Part shown: positions 6,576 through 8,356 of the stretch, piece after piece
How positions within the stretch are numbered: the stretch's first letter is position 1
How the letters are laid out: the number at the start of each line of letters is the position of its first letter
Source of the DNA: Oscillospiraceae bacterium
GTDB taxonomy: Bacteria > Bacillota_A > Clostridia > Oscillospirales > Oscillospiraceae
Assembly: GCA_015068055.1 (NCBI GenBank)
Contig: SVLG01000073.1
Location: 1 to 8,356 of the forward strand
Reading direction: 5' to 3'
DNA length: 8,356 bases
Translations under genes and position numbers: made by a program
Notes under the pieces: model-generated
Told to the model about the DNA's origin: nothing
What the model saw: the letters and a program-made list of their open reading frames with translations, nothing else
Databases searched by the model: none

Positions 6576-6582
6576 CTCCTTT
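6576..6582 (-). promoter_or_regulatory. Ribosome binding site that decides the TTG start of the lipoprotein gene
   Basis: The minus strand reads AAAGGAG, ending 9 bases before the TTG at 6566-6564. The peptide read from this TTG begins with a classical lysine-led signal sequence, so the site and the protein agree on the start. Confidence 0.75.
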
Positions 6583-6596
6583 TATAAACTTTCTTT

Positions 6597-6625
6597 ATTG
6601 TACCGCGTTCTCTGCGTTCGCACAT
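6597..6625 (-). promoter_or_regulatory. Candidate sigma-A promoter for the lipoprotein operon
   Basis: The minus strand carries TACAAT (6602-6597), one base from the consensus -10 box TATAAT, which would place the transcription start near 6590 and give a leader of about 24 bases containing the ribosome site. At a 17-bp spacing the -35 position (6625-6620) reads ATGTGC, a poor match to TTGACA, so an activator or an unusual sigma factor would be needed, or the promoter is weak. The spacer holds a 6-bp direct repeat (GAACGC AGA GAACGC). This is a by-eye call; read-through from tex remains possible. Confidence 0.3.
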
Positions 6626-6649
6626 GGACAAATTGTAAATTTATCCATG
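6623..6649. repeat. Palindrome spanning the tex stop codon (12-bp arms, 3-base centre)
   Basis: The arms are CATGGACAAATT (6623-6634) and AATTTATCCATG (6638-6649) around the centre GTA. They match at 11 of 12 positions, and the single difference becomes a G-U pair in minus-strand RNA. It covers the TAA stop of tex (6643-6641) and touches the -35 position of the candidate lipoprotein promoter. No U tract follows on the minus strand, so it is not a typical terminator. It could be an operator for the downstream genes or a 3'-end hairpin of the tex message. Confidence 0.5.
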
Positions 6650-8356
6650 CTGCGACGCTTTTTTTGCAGCCTTCATGCTCAAAGAGATCCGCTTTTTCTT
6701 CACGTCTACATCCAGCACCACGCAGTCCACCACGTCACTGACCTTCACCACCTCGCTGGGGTGCTTCACACGGCGCTCGGAGAGCTGAGAGATATGCACA
6801 AGGCCATCCTGATGGACGCCAATATCCACAAAGGCACCAAAGTCCACCACGTTGCGGACGGTGCCGGTAATGGTCATGCCGGGTTTGAGATCCTCGATGC
6901 CCAGCACATCCGTGCGCAGCAGGGGCGCAGGTAGCTCGTCACGGGGGTCACGGCCGGGCTTCATAAGCTCAGCGGCGATATCCAGAGCCGTGGGGCGCCC
7001 CAGACCACAGGCGGCCAGCTCCGCGTCCGAAAGGCGCTTCACCCGCTCACGAAGCTCTGTGGTATCGCTGAGAGTGCAGCCGCAGGCAGCCAGCAGCTTT
7101 TCCGTAGCGGCGTAGCTCTCCGGGTGGACGCCGGTATTGTCCAGAACGTCCTTTCCGCCTGGGATACGCAGGAAGCCCGCACACTGTTCAAAGGCCTTGG
7201 GACCGATCTTGGGTACTTTTTTCAGTTCCTTGCGGCTCTTGAAAAGGCCGTTCTCTTCCCGGTAGGCCACGATATTCTTTGCCGTGGTGGCATTGAGGCC
7301 CGCCACATACTCCAGAAGCGAGGGCGATGCCGTGTTGAGGTCAACGCCCACACTGTTGACGCAATCCTCCACAACGCCGCGGAGGGTCTCGTCCAGCCGG
7401 GCCGGGGGCATGTCATGCTGATACTGGCCCACGCCGATGCTCTTGGGGTCAATCTTCACCAGCTCCGCCAGAGGATCCTGCAAACGGCGGGCGATGGAGA
7501 CGGCGGAACGCAGGGACACGTCAAAGTCGGGGAACTCGGCAGCGCCCAGCTTGCTGGCCGAGTACACGCTGGCACCGGCTTCGCTGACCACCATATAGCG
7601 GACGCCGGGATGCTCCTTAAGCATATCAGCCACAAAGATCTCCGACTCCCGGGAGGCGGTTCCGTTGCCGATGGCAATGGCACTGACACCGTGGCGACGG
7701 ATCATGGCAGAAAGGACGGCCTTTGCCTCACGGGTCTTGTTATGGGGCATGGTGGGATAGACAACGCCGGTCTCCAAAACCTTGCCGGTCTCATCCACCA
7801 CAGCAATTTTACAGCCGGTGCGGTAGGCCGGGTCAAAGCCCATTACCACACGGCCCTTGAGGGGCGGCTGCATCAGCAGCGGGCGCAGGTTGAGGCCGAA
7901 GGTCTGGATGGCCTGTTCGCTGGCCTTATCGGTGAGGTCGCTGCGAATCTCGCGCTCCATACTGGGCTGCAGGAGACGGCCCCAGGCATCCTCCGCGGCA
8001 GCAGCCACAAAGGGAGCGGAAACGCTCAGCGGGCGGATAATGCGCCGCTTGATGGAGGAAAGCGCTTCACGGTCTTCCACATTCAGTTCCACCTTCAGGA
8101 ACTTTTCCTTCTCACCGCGGTTCAAAGCCAAAATCTGGTGGCTCTGGAGCCGGTGTACCGGTTCATGGAAGTCGTAATACTGCTTATAGACGCTGTCCTC
8201 CTCGGTAAGGGCGGAGGAACCGGCCTCGCCGCGGCTGCGGTAAAGCTGCTTGAGATCGCCGCGGATGGCGGCATCGTCGCTGATGGCCTCGGCAATGATG
8301 TCGGAAGCGCCCTGCAGCGCGGCCTCGGCGCTCTCCACGCCAAGCTCTTCGTTGAT
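6641..8356 (-). CDS. tex: RNA-binding transcription accessory protein Tex (5' end outside window)
   Basis: Tex (YdcI in B. subtilis) is a conserved cytoplasmic nucleic-acid-binding protein linked to transcription and stress tolerance. The frame is open to the window edge, giving 571 residues; full-length Tex has roughly 715-780, so about 150 N-terminal residues are missing. Counting from V at 8338-8336 (7th visible residue), the YqgF/RNase H-like domain spans about 162-290 with GFDPAYRTGCK (167-177), GNGTASRE (224-231) and SEAGASVYSAS (252-262). Helix-hairpin-helix motifs lie at about 321-392 (VGVDLNTAS, VPKIGPKAFEQCAG), and the C-terminal S1 RNA-binding domain at about 485-557 (GTVRNVVDFGAFVDIG, DGLVHISQLS, KKKRISLSMK). 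A short basic tail ends at TAA 6643-6641. The GTG at 8338 is internal and not the start. No frameshift or missing domain is seen in the visible part. The 74-bp gap to the lipoprotein gene lacks a clear terminator, so read-through is possible. Confidence 0.96.
   Translation of the reverse strand: MNEELGVESAEAALQGASDIIAEAISDDAAIRGDLKQLYRSRGEAGSSALTEEDSVYKQYYDFHEPVHRLQSHQILALNRGEKEKFLKVELNVEDREALSSIKRRIIRPLSVSAPFVAAAAEDAWGRLLQPSMEREIRSDLTDKASEQAIQTFGLNLRPLLMQPPLKGRVVMGFDPAYRTGCKIAVVDETGKVLETGVVYPTMPHNKTREAKAVLSAMIRRHGVSAIAIGNGTASRESEIFVADMLKEHPGVRYMVVSEAGASVYSASKLGAAEFPDFDVSLRSAVSIARRLQDPLAELVKIDPKSIGVGQYQHDMPPARLDETLRGVVEDCVNSVGVDLNTASPSLLEYVAGLNATTAKNIVAYREENGLFKSRKELKKVPKIGPKAFEQCAGFLRIPGGKDVLDNTGVHPESYAATEKLLAACGCTLSDTTELRERVKRLSDAELAACGLGRPTALDIAAELMKPGRDPRDELPAPLLRTDVLGIEDLKPGMTITGTVRNVVDFGAFVDIGVHQDGLVHISQLSERRVKHPSEVVKVSDVVDCVVLDVDVKKKRISLSMKAAKKASQHG

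Noticed and set aside
6623..6665. The palindrome after tex as an intrinsic terminator.
   Set aside because: On the minus strand the hairpin is followed by a GC-rich stretch rather than U residues. The T7 run nearby (6659-6665) is on the plus strand, where no gene is transcribed toward it.
8336..8338. GTG as the start of tex.
   Set aside because: The frame stays open to the window edge with Tex-like residues before it, and starting here would lose the conserved N-terminal part of the protein. It is an internal valine.

Overview
The window suggests a Gram-positive Firmicute of the Clostridia, most likely a GC-rich gut lineage such as the Oscillospirales. The pointers are a YmdB-type phosphodiesterase, a YhaO/YhaN-type pair, strong AGGAGG-like ribosome binding sites, TTG and GTG starts, and G/C-rich third codon positions. 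The taxonomy is inferred from gene types and composition, not from a marker comparison.

Layout. The left edge (1-123, plus strand) holds the last 40 codons of rplA (ribosomal protein L1). All the rest is on the minus strand. Reading in the direction of transcription from the right edge: tex (8356-6641, 5' end cut off by the window); a 74-bp gap with a candidate promoter and palindrome; a solute-binding lipoprotein (6566-4917, TTG start); a 39-bp gap with a small hairpin; an AI-2E/YtvI-type membrane protein (4877-3714, TTG start); a YmdB-type phosphodiesterase (3717-2944); a YhaO-type Mre11/SbcD-like nuclease (2947-1859); and a YhaN-type Rad50/SbcC-like ATPase (1862-156, GTG start). The last four genes are joined by three successive 4-bp overlaps. 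A perfect bidirectional terminator (141-174) ends both this operon and rplA. The stop codon of the ATPase gene lies in its loop.

How the genes may work together. The last two form an Mre11-Rad50-like nuclease/ATPase pair. The ATPase is small and carries two hydrophobic segments in the middle of its coiled coil, so the pair is probably tethered to the membrane. It is translated together with a cyclic-nucleotide/RNA-related phosphodiesterase and a polytopic membrane protein, just downstream of a surface lipoprotein and the RNA-binding protein Tex. In Bacillus subtilis yhaO-yhaN lies beside the exoribonuclease gene yhaM. Here ymdB, another gene linked to RNA metabolism, takes that place. This fits, but does not prove, a membrane-associated nucleic-acid processing unit.

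Every gene belongs to a recognisable family, so nothing here is a wholly unknown protein. The parts worth a second look are the operon combination, the membrane hairpin in the Rad50-like protein, a G7 tract that would fuse nuclease and ATPase by a -1 shift, and the stop-codon-in-terminator arrangement. I saw no tRNA, rRNA, CRISPR array, insertion sequence or attachment site, and no gene-free stretch over 300 bases.
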